Shown here: positions 22,985 to 24,320 of the stretch, piece by piece
Position numbering within the stretch: the stretch's first letter is position 1
How the letters are laid out: each line of letters starts with the position of its first letter
Assembly (NCBI RefSeq): GCF_000485595.1
Contig: NW_014577188.1
Coordinates: 406,733-431,052, forward strand
Source of the DNA: Priapulus caudatus
Taxonomy: Eukaryota > Priapulida > Priapulimorpha > Priapulimorphida > Priapulidae
DNA: 24,320 nucleotides
Direction of reading: 5' to 3'
The notes under the pieces: model-generated
Told to the model about the DNA's origin: nothing
What the model saw: only the letters and a program-made list of their open reading frames with translations
Databases searched by the model: none
Position numbers and translations under genes: made by a program

Positions 22985-23735
22985 TGCATGTAGTAATGTC
23001 ATGTCATTAATACGCGATGCACGGCACGCGACACACCATGCAACGCACGCGTAACTTGCACACGCACCCAGCACTGCAGCGTGTAGCGTGGCCACAGCAC
23101 ACGCACGCAACGTACTACGTGCACATCAGCCACAGCGACGCACGCAAGCGTCTACGTGCACATGCATGCACGCGCACGCACGCACGTGTACCCTGCAGCA
23201 CACACGAAAGCGACGCACGCACGCACACCTGCACACAACGAATGTACCGTGCATCACGCAGCAACTACGGCACGCACCGAACTGTACGGTCACAGTCCAC
23301 TGCCGGCACGTACGCACGCAACTGCATGCAACGGCCAGGTGAACGTAGCACCACGCACGTGCAGGCACGTACGCACGCACGTGTACGTGCACACGCACGC
23401 ATGCGCACCAGGTGAATCGTGCAGCACTCACCGCAGGCACAGCACCGTGTACGTCACAAGATTTGACCACGCACGTCCAACTCATGTACCAACGTGTAAG
23501 GTGCACACGCACAGCCACCTGCACCAGCACGAACAGCACGTGGTACGTACAATCACGGCACGCGCACGCACGCACGCAGCGCACGTTGCACGCACGTGTA
23601 CTTTGCACACGACACGCACAGGCACGCACGCACGCACGCACGGCTCCTGCACGCACTGGCATGAACTGCAAGCAGCGTGTAACGTGCACACCACGCACCG
23701 GACGCACTCTACGCACATGCATGCACGACTTATCA
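22985..23735. repeat. CACG-rich low-complexity block
   Basis: About 750 bp made largely of cacgcacgca, cgtgcacacg and acgtacgcacg words, alternating purine and pyrimidine. All overlapping ORFs here (rich in His, Thr, Arg or in Cys, Val) are artefacts of the repeat. It is flanked on both sides by the ATCGCC-type blocks, so it may be the expanded interior of one element. Confidence 0.8.
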
Positions 23736-23870
23736 CGTGATCGGCGATTTTACATCGCGCTCGATTTAATCGCCTAGTGTTCCAGTCGCATTCGCGATGG
23801 GCGATAGAATGAGGGCGATTTGTCGCCCGATTTTATCGGCCCGATTTAATCGCCTAGGTGTCCCGGCCCT
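23735..23870. repeat. ATCGCC/CGATTT-rich repeat, right block
   Basis: cgatttaatcgcctagtgtt (23762) recurs 80 bp on as cgatttaatcgcctaggtgt (23842), followed by cccggcccttt. Inner palindrome gggcgatttgtcgccc at about 23813-23828. It looks like a terminal inverted-repeat end of a DNA transposon, superfamily uncertain. Confidence 0.55.
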
Positions 23871-24320
23871 TTACTGCCATCCCACACATAACACGACACA
23901 CGCCCGCCACTGATAAATTAATAAAAGAAAAGGAAAATAGATCATTCGCTCTGTGCGCACGCATTTCACCGCAACAACGCCAGCGAACGTCAGGTCCGCG
24001 AACAAAACAAGCAGGATATGGTGTTTGCGAGGCACCCTCCCACCATAGGACGATGAGTGATACTTGTCCCAGAGGCCAAGATGCCGCAGAGGAGGGCAAG
24101 CTTCAGCGCACGGTCGAGGCATCTCTGTAGGTATATTGGGCGTTGGTGATCTCGACCCATTCTGTTACAGCTCTTGAAACCTGCATGCAGCTCGTGAAGC
24201 TGCCTGTCTTGCGTTACGAAGTCAACAAGTAGCTGGTCAAGCAGCCAAACTGTCGTCGCAGCCGATCCAGCGATCGACCAGAACCAGCTGCCGTTGACCC
24301 TTCTCTCTCCCTTCTCTCTC
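23871..24320. other. unassigned upstream sequence
   Basis: More balanced base composition than the blocks before it; open frames of 80-90 codons on both strands overlap and none shows a domain or convincing splice pattern. The last 20 bases begin another CT-rich run. No gene called. Confidence 0.4.

Noticed and set aside
23017-23740. Long ORFs on both strands (up to 198 codons) rich in His/Thr/Arg or Cys/Val
   Set aside because: Low-complexity CACG repeat read in several frames; no start context, domain or splice support.

Overview
The window is eukaryotic (metazoan) genomic DNA: AT-rich, intron-dense and full of microsatellites and short palindromic repeats. It is dominated by one split gene on the minus strand, the 5' (N-terminal) part of an adhesion GPCR V1 homologue (ADGRV1, also called VLGR1/GPR98/MASS1). 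Short introns, about 22 kb for some 1,790 codons and many MITE-like repeats suggest an invertebrate, perhaps an invertebrate deuterostome; the species cannot be fixed from this sequence.

Reading the minus strand from high to low coordinates, I could define 29 coding exons with compatible splice phases, from the start codon at 21942 to position 678. They join into one open frame of about 1,787 residues with no stop, and the gene runs on past position 1. The product is a signal peptide, about ten Calx-beta domains, one laminin-G-like domain (about residues 1330-1503) that appears to interrupt a further Calx-beta domain, then one complete and one partial Calx-beta domain. This order matches the N-terminal third of ADGRV1. 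The rest of the ectodomain and the seven-helix region lie outside the window.

Layout: 1-677, intron with a palindromic MITE; 678-6438, exons 29 to 19; 6726-7178, a long CT tract; 7274-7975, a foldback (inverted-repeat) element; about 7607-10340, an indel-riddled second version of exons 18-13 ending at a 25-N gap (10341-10365); about 10593-13236, the clean version of the same segment, with exons 18-13 intact; 13457-21942, exons 12 to 1, with a 708-bp MITE in intron 5 and two telomere-core palindromic elements in introns 1 and 2; 21980-24320, 5' flank with repeats, poly-G, a CACG-rich block and ATCGCC-type repeats, and no convincing second gene.

The main caution is that the 7.6-10.3 kb copy looks like uncorrected long-read sequence stitched beside its own finished version. 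If it is ignored, exon 18 splices to exon 19 in phase. I found no operon, CRISPR array, RNA gene or clearly new multi-gene system. The main leads are the LamG nested in a Calx-beta domain, the mobile elements that stop beside splice donors, and the telomere-repeat MITE family.
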